Below are positions 1-8,182 of a stretch of 57,583 bases of DNA, in pieces. The notes beneath the pieces were generated by a model. That model did not search any database. It had not been told where the DNA came from and was given only the letters and a program-made list of their open reading frames with translations. Position 1 is the first letter of the stretch. Each line of letters begins with the position of its first letter. A program made the position numbers and the translations under genes. The stretch covers positions 1-57,583 of the forward strand of contig UQHW01000012.1 in NCBI GenBank assembly GCA_900540935.1, written 5' to 3'. This DNA is from an uncultured Collinsella sp. GTDB taxonomy: Bacteria; Actinomycetota; Coriobacteriia; Coriobacteriales; Coriobacteriaceae.

Positions 1-1
1 A

Positions 2-91
2 CGATATGGCACCGTGGGGACACATGTATGTCAATCCTGGTCTAACAGAGCCTTAAATAATCATTTGGCTACCCGCTGGCTAAGTGAGTAG
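2..91 (+). CDS. 3' end of an unidentified ORF cut by the left edge
   Basis: An open frame enters from the left edge and stops at the TAG at 89-91. It covers about 29 codons and includes the peptide CQSWSNRA, which is encoded by the 27-bp repeat at 28-54. The same peptide in the same frame occurs in the SIR2-like gene at the right edge (minus strand). After the repeat the two frames diverge: ALNNHL and an early stop here, AFDNVLTTNY in the SIR2-like gene. This may be the short alternative 3' end of a recombined gene, a broken copy, or chance. No family can be assigned from so short a piece. Confidence 0.3.
   Translation, partial: RYGTVGTHVCQSWSNRALNNHLATRWLSE
28..54 (+). repeat. Left copy of 27-bp terminal inverted repeat
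   Basis: The 27 bases beginning ATGTCAATCCTGG and ending CAGAGCCTT are an exact reverse complement of 57529-57555. The flanking bases differ on both sides, so the identity is exactly 27 bp. The copy lies in the frame described for 2-91. Confidence 0.9.
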
Positions 92-202
92 ACTTTTTTG
101 GAAATGCCGAGCACCCAACATATTTGCCTCAATAAAACCGCAGGTCACAGACTAGTGCTCTGTCGGTGTGGTCGGGGATTCGGTAAAAATCTACTCACTT
201 AG
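80..202. repeat. Inverted-repeat-bounded noncoding element (123 bp)
   Basis: Arms CTAAGTGAGTAGACTTTT (80-97) and AAAAATCTACTCACTTAG (185-202) are inverted repeats with one mismatch. The interior is noncoding and includes AAAACCGCAGGT, which read on the minus strand gives the ACCTGCGGTTTT core also found in the inverted-repeat element at 22819-22969. It has the architecture of a small non-autonomous (MITE- or BIME-like) repeat, or of a structured RNA. Its identity is unproven. Confidence 0.5.
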
Positions 203-282
203 TTTTACGTGATGCATATTGTCTTCAACGAGACCCCAGCCGGGGCGATTCCATCGCAAATTCCGGTGACCGGGGCAGCTAA

Positions 283-1863
283 TTAGGCGCCGTACGGATT
301 CCGGTCCCTCTCTATGCGTTGGCGGATGCGGCGGTACTCGATAATCAGCAGCACCAGGAGTAGGGCCATGATGGCTAGGTAGCTCACCACAGCGCCCATC
401 AGACCCAGCAGCTTAATCAGGATCACCGGCAGCACCACGCTTACGGCGAAGCAGATCAGGTAGATCTTGGTGACGTCGCCAGCGTGGCGCAATACCGTGA
501 TGATGGCGTAGATAAAATCGATGGCCGCGGTGACGCCGCCGGCGACGACCATCAGCAGCGCCAGCGTACGGTAGCGCTCAAAGCTGAGACCGTACATAAA
601 GCTCATGAGGGGAATACCGGGACCTGCCATAAATGCGGCGCACACGCCGGTGATGACCACGATCAGCGCCATAACGGCAACAATAATCAGGTCAAAGCGA
701 CGACGCTTGCGAGGATTAGCCCAAATGCTCGACAAGCGCAGGAGCTGCGGTTTATAGACAAATCCAATGCTCAACAGAATAGCCTGAGCTGGAAAAAACA
801 GGGCATTAAAGTACAGCTGGTATTTGTAGGCTAGTGTTCCTTCCATCACAAACTTGGGCATGCTCTCGATAAGATTGAACAGGAATAGCGCGCCAAAGAG
901 TGGGGCGCACTGGACAAACAGGTGGCCGACCTCGCGCAGGCTTACGCGGCGCGATTTTTCGGTCTCGAGCAGGGCGAGCGGCGCGGTGACCAGCACGAGC
1001 GAGGCGATCGCGGCGATGCCCATGGCCATGGCCGCGATGGGCATGCTACGCGTGAGGAACAGCGCCACGCTGAAGACCGCGATGACGCCGACGGAGCGTA
1101 GCGTTTGACTCATTCCAGCCAAGTAGAGCTTGTCGGCCTGCTGCAGGCGGCCTTCGTACACGTCGGCGACGCCGTCGATGACCTTATACAGGTAGACGCC
1201 CAGGCCGATCGTCGCCATCTGCGCGTCATAGCCGCGGGCGCTGCTATACATGAGGCCGCAGCCTAGGGCGAGCGCTCCGCAGATCCAACGATTGAGCTGG
1301 TAGGAGGCGAAGGACGTCTTTTCGTCGATGTCCGAGACCTGGAAATTGCGCACGCCGTAGTTGCACGCGATCATGATGAGCGTGCCGGTGACAAAGGCGA
1401 TGGAGAACTTGCCGGCTTCTTCGGCGCCCACGAGCTGCGTAGACACGATGGTGAGCAACGGAAACGCCAGACCCCACACGGCGGTGCCGAGGGTGTTCCA
1501 AAGATAGTCGCGGCTGGTGGCGTGCTCTTCGTATTCAGCCTCTTGCGTGGAGAACCCGCCGCCGTAGACGGCGCCGAGCAGACGGTTCCACCAAGCGTTG
1601 ACCATGCGGCGGACGGGGCCGGGCTCCCGATCGCGTTCGCGCCGGCGACGTGTGGCTTGGCTGCTATCGGGCCCGCCGGCGTTGCGCTGACTCAGCTCTT
1701 GGATGCGTGCGAGTTCCTCGGCAGTGTGCGAGGCAGGGAAGAGGCCGTTCTCGATGCGGCCGCCCTGGGCCTTCGCGGCGCCGTCCTTCGATGCAGCGGG
1801 GTTGGAGGTGCCGTTGCGGCGGGCGATGGCGCGGCGAATGCTATCGAGGGGCGTGATACTCAA
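283..1863 (-). CDS. Polysaccharide flippase-like membrane protein (MATE/Wzx superfamily)
   Basis: A 526-residue polytopic membrane protein. About the first 115 residues are hydrophilic and basic, with an RRRRERDREPG stretch, and are probably cytosolic. They are followed by roughly 12 to 14 hydrophobic segments in the pattern of oligosaccharide/lipopolysaccharide flippases. Such proteins move lipid-linked sugar repeat units to the outer face of the membrane, which fits the TagO-like enzyme and the glycosyltransferases elsewhere in the window. The long N-terminal extension is unusual for the family. The likely start is TTG at 1863, with AAAGGA about 10 bases upstream. It is divergent from the lactate permease. 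The substrate cannot be read from sequence. Confidence 0.75.
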   Translation of the reverse strand: MSITPLDSIRRAIARRNGTSNPAASKDGAAKAQGGRIENGLFPASHTAEELARIQELSQRNAGGPDSSQATRRRRERDREPGPVRRMVNAWWNRLLGAVYGGGFSTQEAEYEEHATSRDYLWNTLGTAVWGLAFPLLTIVSTQLVGAEEAGKFSIAFVTGTLIMIACNYGVRNFQVSDIDEKTSFASYQLNRWICGALALGCGLMYSSARGYDAQMATIGLGVYLYKVIDGVADVYEGRLQQADKLYLAGMSQTLRSVGVIAVFSVALFLTRSMPIAAMAMGIAAIASLVLVTAPLALLETEKSRRVSLREVGHLFVQCAPLFGALFLFNLIESMPKFVMEGTLAYKYQLYFNALFFPAQAILLSIGFVYKPQLLRLSSIWANPRKRRRFDLIIVAVMALIVVITGVCAAFMAGPGIPLMSFMYGLSFERYRTLALLMVVAGGVTAAIDFIYAIITVLRHAGDVTKIYLICFAVSVVLPVILIKLLGLMGAVVSYLAIMALLLVLLIIEYRRIRQRIERDRNPYGA

Positions 1864-1922
1864 AGCGGAGTCCTTTCTATTGCTGCGCTTTAGTATAGAC
1901 GCGACGGTGTTCGCTCGTGTTT

Positions 1923-1939
1923 TTGAACGGATTGTTCAA
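1923..1939. promoter_or_regulatory. Operator-like palindrome TTGAAC-N5-GTTCAA
   Basis: A perfect 6-bp dyad with a 5-bp centre lies in the divergent region between the flippase (start 1863) and the lactate permease (start 2044). Position and symmetry suit a repressor site. The cognate regulator is not known. Confidence 0.35.
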
Positions 1940-2043
1940 TAATTTCGGCGGGCGGCTGTAATTTGTCGGTAAACGTGCGGTATCCTGTTAAAGTTTTGTG
2001 ACACCCCCGATGCCGCCCACGCGGTACCAAGGAGCTTCTACCT

Positions 2044-3615
2044 ATGGACGTCGCCGCATTCTTACTGGCTCTTGTGCCGATTATTTGGCTGGTCGTGATG
2101 CTGCTGTGCTTTAAATGGCCAGCTTGGAAGGCCGCTATCGGATCGTTTGTCCTTTCGTGCTTGCTTGCCTTCGCATGGTGGCACCTGCCGGCAGCGCAGA
2201 TCGCGACCGCCTCGCTCGAAGGTTTTTTGATGGCTCTGTGGCCCATCGTCCTGGTGATCATCGCCGCGGTGTTCACGTATAACCTGTGCGTTCGTACGGG
2301 CGCCATGGACGTGATCGGCAGCATGATCACCTCCATCAGCAGCGACCGCCGTCTGCTGGCGCTGCTCGTGGCTTGGTGCTTCGGTGGCTTTATGGAGGGC
2401 ATGGCCGGCTTCGGTACCGCTGTCGCCATTCCCGCCGGCATGCTCGCGGGCCTGGGCTTTGAGGCCGTGCCTGCCGTGCTCATCTGCCTGCTGGCCAACG
2501 GCGTGCCCACGCCCTACGGCTCCATCGGCATCCCCACGGTGTCCGTTGCCGACCTGGTGGGTTTGGATTCCCTTCACCTAGCGACCGTTCAGCTGGTGCA
2601 GCTCGCGCCGTTCTTTGTGGTGATGCCGCTATTTATTGTGCTGGTTGCGGGCCGTGTTGCCGATGACCAGGGCAATGCCGCGAGTGTGGGCGAGCGTCTG
2701 CACGGTGTTGCCGGCGTGGCGTTGCTCTCCGGCGTGTCGTTTGTCGGCGCGGCTCTGGTCGTTGCCATGTTTGTGGGCCCCGAGCTGGCCGTGGTCGTAG
2801 GATCCATCGTTTCGCTCGCGCTGACAGCTGCGCTTGCCATGCGTGCCGAGAAGTCGGGGCGTCTGGACGCACGCTTTCACATGAATATCGAGGCGGGGGA
2901 GAAGCTCACCGTTAAGTCGGCGCTTTCGGCCTGGTCGTGCTTCATCCTGATCTTTGTGTTGCTGCTGGGCACGTCTAACCTGGTGCCCGCTGTACATGCC
3001 GCGCTCGCGCCGTTTGCGAGCCACGTGCAGGTGTATTGCGGTGAGAATCCCGGTACGCTTACGTTTTCGTGGATCAACACGCCGGGCGTCTGGATTTTCC
3101 TGGCGGCGTTTGCCGGCGGTGCCATTCAGGGTGCTTCGCCACGCATGATGGGCGAGGTGCTGGCCGCGACTGTGAAGCAGATGATGCCGACGGTGATCAC
3201 GATGCTTTCGGTGCTGGGCTGTGCCAAGGTGATGGGCTATGCGGGCATGATCTCTTCGATCAGCGCGTTCTGCATCGCCGTCGCCGGTGGGCTGTACCCG
3301 ATTCTGGCTCCGTGGATCGGCGCAGTCGGTGCGTTTGTGACCGGCTCGGGCACGTCCTCGGGCATGCTGTTTGGCCCCATTCAGAGCCAGGCTGCCACTG
3401 CGCTGGGTGTGAGCGACTACTGGATGGTCGCGTTGAACGCCCTGGGCGTCGCCGCCGGTAAGATGATCTCGCCGCAGACCCTCGCCATTGGTCTTGCCGC
3501 CGTGCTCGTGCGCGGTAAGGATGCCGAACTCCTGGGCGCCGTCCTGCCCTACGCCGCCGGCATGCTGGTCCTGATGAGCGCCATAGCCATGCTCGGCCAA
3601 GGCCTGCCGCTGTAG
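2044..3615 (+). CDS. lldP: L-lactate permease (LctP family)
   Basis: A 523-residue integral membrane protein with about 13 to 14 hydrophobic segments along its length. It carries family-typical stretches near residues 115-175 (GFMEGMAGFGTAVAIPAGML and ANGVPTPYGSIGIPT) and in the C-terminal half (GAVGAFVTGSGTSSG). LctP proteins are lactate/glycolate symporters, so it should move lactate across the cytoplasmic membrane, in or out. AAGGAG sits about 10 bases before ATG 2044. The length matches the family (about 530-550). It stands alone, with no lactate dehydrogenase gene beside it, and is followed by a block of hairpin repeats. Confidence 0.9.
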   Translation: MDVAAFLLALVPIIWLVVMLLCFKWPAWKAAIGSFVLSCLLAFAWWHLPAAQIATASLEGFLMALWPIVLVIIAAVFTYNLCVRTGAMDVIGSMITSISSDRRLLALLVAWCFGGFMEGMAGFGTAVAIPAGMLAGLGFEAVPAVLICLLANGVPTPYGSIGIPTVSVADLVGLDSLHLATVQLVQLAPFFVVMPLFIVLVAGRVADDQGNAASVGERLHGVAGVALLSGVSFVGAALVVAMFVGPELAVVVGSIVSLALTAALAMRAEKSGRLDARFHMNIEAGEKLTVKSALSAWSCFILIFVLLLGTSNLVPAVHAALAPFASHVQVYCGENPGTLTFSWINTPGVWIFLAAFAGGAIQGASPRMMGEVLAATVKQMMPTVITMLSVLGCAKVMGYAGMISSISAFCIAVAGGLYPILAPWIGAVGAFVTGSGTSSGMLFGPIQSQAATALGVSDYWMVALNALGVAAGKMISPQTLAIGLAAVLVRGKDAELLGAVLPYAAGMLVLMSAIAMLGQGLPL

Positions 3616-3616
3616 T

Positions 3617-3755
3617 CGGCACTTAGGGACGTTCCTTATGTGCCGGCACTTTGGGAACGTCCCTAAGTGCCGGCATCCGGGGACACTCCTTGAATGTTGT
3701 CTGTTCAAGAGTGTCCCCAATGACTAGTCGTTTAAAAGCGTCCCTAACGACTAGG
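3617..3755. repeat. Three nested intergenic hairpins (GGGACGTTCC / GGGGACACTCC / CTAGTCGTT type)
   Basis: CGGCACTTAGGGACGTTCC (3617-3635) pairs perfectly with 3655-3673. GGGGACACTCCTTGAA (3679-3694) pairs imperfectly with 3704-3718. CTAGTCGTT (3724-3732) pairs with AACGACTAG (3747-3755). Related pieces recur at 16365-16415 (GCCGGCACTTGGGGACGTTCC) and 23012-23051 (AGTGCCCC, GACTAGTCGTTTAAGAGCGTT). This looks like a dispersed intergenic repeat family. The first hairpin may also terminate lldP transcripts. Confidence 0.6.
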
Positions 3756-3893
3756 CCGCTTGCCTGCGATTTTTGACCGTTGGGCGGGCGCTTCGCCGTT
3801 GCCGCAAAAACGTTTTTGCATATCGGGTACAACGGGCTTTACGTGAGTAAAGTGCGCGCCGCGTCCACGTGTCGCGCTTTTAAAGGAGGCCCC

Positions 3894-5564
3894 ATGCCTG
3901 GTGTTACCCCTGCAGAAGTTCTGTCCAACTTTGGTATTGCGCTGGTCGAAGATCCCGCCGAGAATCAGCCCCGTCTGCTGGTCGATCTATCCGCCGCGGA
4001 GCTCGTCGAGCACGCCATCCGCCGCGAAGAAGGCCGCATGGCATCCAACGGCGCGCTGGTGATCGAGACGGGGGAGCGCACTGGTCGTTCCCCCAATGAC
4101 CGCTTTATCGTTGACACCCCCGATGTTCACGACAAGATTGCCTGGGGTGCCGTCAACCGCCCGCTTTCTGCCGAGAGCTACGAGGCCATCAAGGCCGGTA
4201 TCGTCAACTACCTCAACGAGCGCGATGTGTTCGTCACTCGCGGTATGGCCGGTGCCGATCGCAACCATACGCGTCGCCTGCTTGTCGCCTGCGAGCGTGC
4301 CAGCCAAGCGCTCTTTATTAAGCAGATGCTCGCCCGCCCGCTTGCCCGTGAAATCGCACGCACCGGCGAGCCGGACTTCTGCGTGCTCGCCGCTCCCGGC
4401 TACCAGTGCGATCCCGCCATTAAGGGCCTCAACTCCAGCGCCGCCGTGGTCATCAACTTCCAGGAGCGCGTGATTTTGGTTGCCGGCACCGGTTACTCCG
4501 GCGAAATCAAAAAGTCCATCTTCAGCGTCATGAATTACCTGCTGCCCGTCGAGGACGACGTGCTACCCATGCACTGCTCGGCCAGCATGGATCCCGTCAC
4601 GCACGAGACCGCCGTGTTCTTTGGCCTTTCGGGCACGGGCAAGACCACGCTTTCGGCCAACCCCACGCGCCTGCTGATCGGCGACGACGAGCACGGCTGG
4701 TCCGACATGGGCATCTTCAACATCGAGGGTGGCTGCTACGCAAAATGCGAGGGCCTGGACGCCTTCCACGAGCCCGAGATCTTCAACGCCGTCCGTTTTG
4801 GCGCCATTTGCGAAAACGTGGTGCTCGACGAGAACCGCAAGCCCAACTACGACGACATCTCGATCACGCACAACACGCGCGTGGCCTATCCCGTGGAGCA
4901 CATTCCTAACGCGTGGACTAAGGGCATGGGCACCACTCCGAGTGTCGTGCTGTTCCTGACTTGCGACGCTTTTGGCGTGCTGCCGCCCATCTCACGCCTG
5001 ACGGCTGATGCCGCCATGTACCACTTTGTGACGGGCTTTACGGCTAAGATTCCCGGCACCGAGGTCGGCGTCACCGAGCCCACGCCCACGTTCTCTTCGC
5101 TGTTCGGCGAGCCGTTTATGCCGCTCGACCCCATGGTTTACGCCAAGATGCTTGGCGAGCGCATTGCCGACGGCCGCACACGCGTGTACCTGGTCAACAC
5201 CGGCTGGATTGGCGGCGGCTACGGCGTGGGTCATCGCATCGAGCTGGCCTACACGCGCTCGCTGGTCGCACGCGCCCTCGACGGCACCATCGAGGATAGC
5301 GAGTTCGTGCACGACGACATCTTTAACGTCGACATTCCCACGACGTGCCACGGCGTGCCCGATGGCATCCTGGTGCCGCGCCAATACTGGCAGAGCACCG
5401 CGCGCTACGACGAGGCCGCGCATAACTTGGCCGTGATGTTCGAGGAGAACTTCGAGAAGAAGTACTCGCACCTGCCCGAATCCGTTAAGGCCGCCGGTCC
5501 GCACGCTCAGGTGCACGCCGACGCTCGTCATCGCGGTCGCGGCTTGCTGGGGCTCCGCCACTAG
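3894..5564 (+). CDS. pckA: Phosphoenolpyruvate carboxykinase (ATP)
   Basis: A 556-residue enzyme interconverting oxaloacetate + ATP and PEP + CO2 + ADP in the cytosol. In fermentative gut anaerobes it often runs towards oxaloacetate. The ATP-family kinase-1a motif GLSGTGKTT is at about 244-252 and the kinase-2/metal motif GDDEHGWSD at about 263. R65-type substrate residues lie in GERTGRSPNDRF near the N-terminus. ATG 3894 is chosen because AAAGGAGG lies 5 bases upstream; an in-frame extension to 3780 has no ribosome binding site. The last ~18 residues (after VKAAGPHA, rich in H and R) look unlike usual C-termini and may be a lineage-specific tail or a small frameshift. Confidence 0.95.
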   Translation: MPGVTPAEVLSNFGIALVEDPAENQPRLLVDLSAAELVEHAIRREEGRMASNGALVIETGERTGRSPNDRFIVDTPDVHDKIAWGAVNRPLSAESYEAIKAGIVNYLNERDVFVTRGMAGADRNHTRRLLVACERASQALFIKQMLARPLAREIARTGEPDFCVLAAPGYQCDPAIKGLNSSAAVVINFQERVILVAGTGYSGEIKKSIFSVMNYLLPVEDDVLPMHCSASMDPVTHETAVFFGLSGTGKTTLSANPTRLLIGDDEHGWSDMGIFNIEGGCYAKCEGLDAFHEPEIFNAVRFGAICENVVLDENRKPNYDDISITHNTRVAYPVEHIPNAWTKGMGTTPSVVLFLTCDAFGVLPPISRLTADAAMYHFVTGFTAKIPGTEVGVTEPTPTFSSLFGEPFMPLDPMVYAKMLGERIADGRTRVYLVNTGWIGGGYGVGHRIELAYTRSLVARALDGTIEDSEFVHDDIFNVDIPTTCHGVPDGILVPRQYWQSTARYDEAAHNLAVMFEENFEKKYSHLPESVKAAGPHAQVHADARHRGRGLLGLRH

Positions 5565-5578
5565 CGTCGCCTCAGACC

Positions 5579-5620
5579 TACAACCACCATAGGGGGGCTG
5601 TACACCTTTGTGGTCGTTTT
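5579..5620 (+). terminator. Degenerate CCACAAAGG-type terminator after pckA
   Basis: ACAACCACCATAGG and CCTTTGTGGTCGTTTT form an imperfect hairpin followed by T4. It resembles the near-perfect CCACCACAAAGG terminators found elsewhere in the window. Confidence 0.6.
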
Positions 5621-5647
5621 GCTCGCGCGGATGACTCGGGTTACAAT
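5619..5647 (+). promoter_or_regulatory. Sigma-A-type promoter
   Basis: TTGCTC (5619-5624), a 17-bp spacer and TACAAT (5642-5647). It lies just downstream of the pckA terminator and upstream of a structured leader and the B3/B4 gene. Confidence 0.6.
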
Positions 5648-5652
5648 ACGCC

Positions 5653-5751
5653 TGACATATCGTCCCCTTCTCCGGATGGGGACAGCGCAAGCGCTCTTGT
5701 GACGGCACCGTAGGACTTTGAAGGTGGTCGTTGTAAGGGCGCTTTTTGTTT
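5653..5751 (+). ncRNA. Structured leader or small RNA ending in a terminator-like hairpin
   Basis: Downstream of the promoter are a TCCCC/GGGGA hairpin (5663-5682), an AGCGC-AA-GCGCT hairpin (5684-5695), and an 8-bp stem GCGCTCTT (5691-5698) with AAGGGCGC (5735-5742) followed by TTTTTGTTT. The second and third share bases, so they are mutually exclusive. That is what a riboswitch or attenuator looks like, but no known class is recognised. It could equally be a short independent sRNA. Confidence 0.35.
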
Positions 5752-5789
5752 AGGCGCTCGCGTTGGCGCGCACAATGAAGGGAGAGCGT

Positions 5790-6509
5790 ATGAAGAGCTT
5801 TATTGCCGAGGATTCATTCTGGGAGCTGTTTCCGCAGGCAGCGGTCGGTGTTATGGTCGTGGAGGGCATGAAGCCCACGGCTCAGATTCCTCAAGAGGAC
5901 GTGGATGCGATTGCGGCGTTGCTCGACCGCGCCAATATCGATGCGGAGCGTCATCTGACCAGCGATACTATCAGCGAGAACGCACCGGTCAAGGCATGGC
6001 GCGAGGCCTATCGTCTGTTCAAGACCAAAAAGGGCGCGCGCTGCTCGATCGAGAACTTGCTCAAACGCGTGCTCAAAGGAAAGCCGGTGGGCCACATTAC
6101 GCCCGCGGTGGATATTTACAACACGGTGTCACTGACCTACGCGCTGCCCGTGGGAGGCGAGGATCTGCATGCGATCGAGGGAGACCTTCGCCTGAAGGTG
6201 ACCGACGGTGGCGATGCGTTCTTGCCGCTTGGCGAGGAGGCGGACGATCCGACGCTGCCGGGCGAGCTCGCCTACATCGATGATGCGGGCGCCGTGTGCC
6301 GCTGCTGGAACTGGCGCGACGGCGTTCGAACGGCGCTGTCCGATGATTCGGCCGATGCGTTCCTGGCGATTGAGTGCGTGGAGCCCGAGCGGATGGGGGA
6401 TTGCCAGGCTGCGATCGATCGCTTAGCCGAGCTGCTTGAGCGCTATCTGGGAGCGACGGTTGTCATTAAGACGCTTGTGACCCGCGACAATCCTTGCGTG
6501 GAACTGTAG
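5790..6509 (+). CDS. B3/B4 tRNA-binding domain protein
   Basis: A 239-residue cytosolic protein resembling the B3/B4 domain of the phenylalanyl-tRNA synthetase beta chain as a free-standing protein. Family-typical stretches are VKAWREAYRLFKTKKGARCSI and the central VDIYNTVSLTYALPVGGEDL. In PheRS this domain takes part in editing mis-charged tRNA, and stand-alone forms are proposed but not proven to act on aminoacyl-tRNA or amino acids. ATG 5790 is preferred (AAGGGAGAG upstream) over in-frame ATG 5775 and TTG 5763. It is a single-gene unit with a structured leader upstream and a repeated terminator downstream. Confidence 0.75.
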   Translation: MKSFIAEDSFWELFPQAAVGVMVVEGMKPTAQIPQEDVDAIAALLDRANIDAERHLTSDTISENAPVKAWREAYRLFKTKKGARCSIENLLKRVLKGKPVGHITPAVDIYNTVSLTYALPVGGEDLHAIEGDLRLKVTDGGDAFLPLGEEADDPTLPGELAYIDDAGAVCRCWNWRDGVRTALSDDSADAFLAIECVEPERMGDCQAAIDRLAELLERYLGATVVIKTLVTRDNPCVEL

Positions 6510-6535
6510 CGGCGCCTAGAACCTATTGATGCCCC

Positions 6536-6577
6536 AAACCACCACAAAGGTGCCTGTCCTCTTTGTGGTGGTTTTTA
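6536..6577 (+). terminator. CCACCACAAAGG-family terminator
   Basis: AACCACCACAAAGG and CCTCTTTGTGGTGG form a ~12-bp stem with loop TGCCTGT, then T5. It ends the B3/B4 gene and belongs to a family of at least five copies in this window. Confidence 0.85.
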
Positions 6578-6679
6578 TGTTGATGGGTTAACAAATAGGG
6601 CGTGCAGGGCTGCCGGCCGTTAAGTACGGCTAAGATGTTTACCCGTTAGCATTATGCAAGCGAAAGGCGGTCGTCTCCC

Positions 6680-7129
6680 ATGCAGCAGAGCGACGAGACA
6701 CGTTTCGAGGACTTTGTCGGACTGATCAGCGGACTCTACAAGGAGATCCAGCGCATTAAGACGTCTGAGGGCGCAAGGCTGGGTCTCAAGGGCTCCGACG
6801 TTATGTGCCTGTACTATCTTGAGCGCAGCAAGGACGGCCTGACTGGCGCCGACCTGGCTCGCATGGCAGGCGTGACCCGCGCCGCCGTCTCGCGTACGCT
6901 GGCGCATCTGGAGGAGGGTGGCTACGTCGAGGTCGATGATTCGGGCGATGCCGCCGTTAAGTATCGTGCTCCGGTGCGCCTGACCGCTCTGGGCGGCGAG
7001 AGCATGAGCGAGGCGGACCGCATCATTCGCGAGGTGCTCGATACCACCGGTAAGGCTATGGGTGTGGAGCAGCGCGAGCAGATGTATGCGTCGCTGCGCA
7101 CGATTCTCAACACCCTGCGCGAGATCTAA
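6680..7129 (+). CDS. MarR-family transcriptional regulator
   Basis: A 149-residue winged-helix regulator. The DNA-binding core is in the middle: LTGADLARMAGVTRAAVSR is the helix-turn-helix, followed by the wing around GYVEVDDSGDAAVKYRAPVRLT. Flanking helices form the dimer. MarR proteins usually repress nearby genes and release DNA on binding a small ligand. The DegV gene starts 119 bases downstream on the same strand and could be its target or co-transcribed. GCGAAAGGCGG precedes the ATG. The ligand is unknown. Confidence 0.88.
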   Translation: MQQSDETRFEDFVGLISGLYKEIQRIKTSEGARLGLKGSDVMCLYYLERSKDGLTGADLARMAGVTRAAVSRTLAHLEEGGYVEVDDSGDAAVKYRAPVRLTALGGESMSEADRIIREVLDTTGKAMGVEQREQMYASLRTILNTLREI

Positions 7130-7248
7130 GGCCGCCAAGGCATTTGCTTCCAATTAACAACTGCATAGTCCCGTTTGAGCGCGTATACCGTGCCGGGGCA
7201 TTGCTGTCAAAATTCCCCGCGCGAGGTCCGCGCAAGAAAGGATTCGCT

Positions 7249-8103
7249 ATGTCCATTCGTATTATTACCGATTCCGCGAGCGATATGTCGCCGGCTGAGC
7301 ACCCCGCTCTGCGTGTTCTGCCGCTGTCCGTCACCTTTGGCACCGATGTGTACATGGATGGCGTCGACATCGATCACCAGCGCTTTTACGAGATGCTCGT
7401 GGAGCGCGATGAACTGCCCAAGACCGGCCAGGTCAACCCGTACGCGTTTTCGCAGGCGATTGCCGAGGCGCGTGAGGCCGGCGACGAGGCAGTGATTATT
7501 ACCGTTGGCGCCAAGCTTTCGGGCACCAATCAGAGTGCCCGTACCGCACTTGCCGAGGCGCCGGGCGGCGACGTGTTCGTGGTAGATAGCAACAACGTCA
7601 CCCTGGGCGAGCGCGTGCTGGTCGAGTATGCGCTGCGCTTGGTGGACGAGGGCCGTAGCGCGGCCCAGATCGCGGCGGCCGTCGAGGCCGTGCGCGACCG
7701 TGTGGTGGTTATCGGTCTGCTCGAGACGCTGGAGTACTTGGTGCGTGGCGGTCGCCTGTCTGCTGCTGCGGGCGCTGTGGGCACGCTGCTCAACGTTAAG
7801 CCCGTTGTGGCCGCCGAGGACGGCCTGATCGTGCAGCTGGGCAAGGCGCGCGGTTCCAAGAACGGTCGTAACCTGCTCAACCAGAAGGTAGAAAAGGCGG
7901 GCGGCGTCGACTTTTCCATGCCGCTGGCGCTGGGCTATACAGGCCTTTCGGACGCCGTGCTCAAGAAATATATCGAGGACAGCGCGGCACTGTGGGCCGG
8001 TCACACCGAGGGCGAGCTGTCCATCCACACCATTGGCGCCACCATCGGCAGCCACGTGGGCCCCGGCGCCGTAGCCGTAGCCTTCTTCCGCCCCGCCAAC
8101 TAG
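7249..8103 (+). CDS. DegV family fatty-acid-binding protein
   Basis: A 284-residue two-domain DegV/EDD-fold protein. The N-terminus reads MSIRIITDSASDM, the family start motif. TVGAKLSGTNQSARTA supplies the conserved Ser/Thr near the lipid carboxylate, and EYLVRGGRLS near residue 165 is another family signature. Actinobacterial and firmicute members bind single fatty acids, and related FakB proteins present them to the kinase FakA. No fakA homologue is seen here. ATG 7249 is chosen because AAGAAAGGA precedes it; upstream in-frame sequence lacks a site. It ends just before a repeated terminator. Confidence 0.9.
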   Translation: MSIRIITDSASDMSPAEHPALRVLPLSVTFGTDVYMDGVDIDHQRFYEMLVERDELPKTGQVNPYAFSQAIAEAREAGDEAVIITVGAKLSGTNQSARTALAEAPGGDVFVVDSNNVTLGERVLVEYALRLVDEGRSAAQIAAAVEAVRDRVVVIGLLETLEYLVRGGRLSAAAGAVGTLLNVKPVVAAEDGLIVQLGKARGSKNGRNLLNQKVEKAGGVDFSMPLALGYTGLSDAVLKKYIEDSAALWAGHTEGELSIHTIGATIGSHVGPGAVAVAFFRPAN

Positions 8104-8113
8104 CTTTCCGGTC

Positions 8114-8153
8114 AAAACCACCACAAAGGGGACAGGCACCTTTGTGGTGGTTT
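8114..8153 (+). terminator. CCACCACAAAGG-family terminator, loop inverted
   Basis: AAACCACCACAAAGG and CCTTTGTGGTGGTTT form a 12-bp or longer stem. The loop reads GGACAGGCA, the reverse complement of the TGCCTGTCC loop in the other copies, so this copy is inserted in the opposite orientation. Flanking A and T runs allow use in both directions. Confidence 0.85.
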
Positions 8154-8182
8154 ATGCTTTTCCGGGTGGAAGGGAGCGAGCA

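Noticed and set aside
3780..3893. Longer pckA start at 3780
   Set aside because: No ribosome binding site, and the extension is not like the family; ATG 3894 follows AAAGGAGG.
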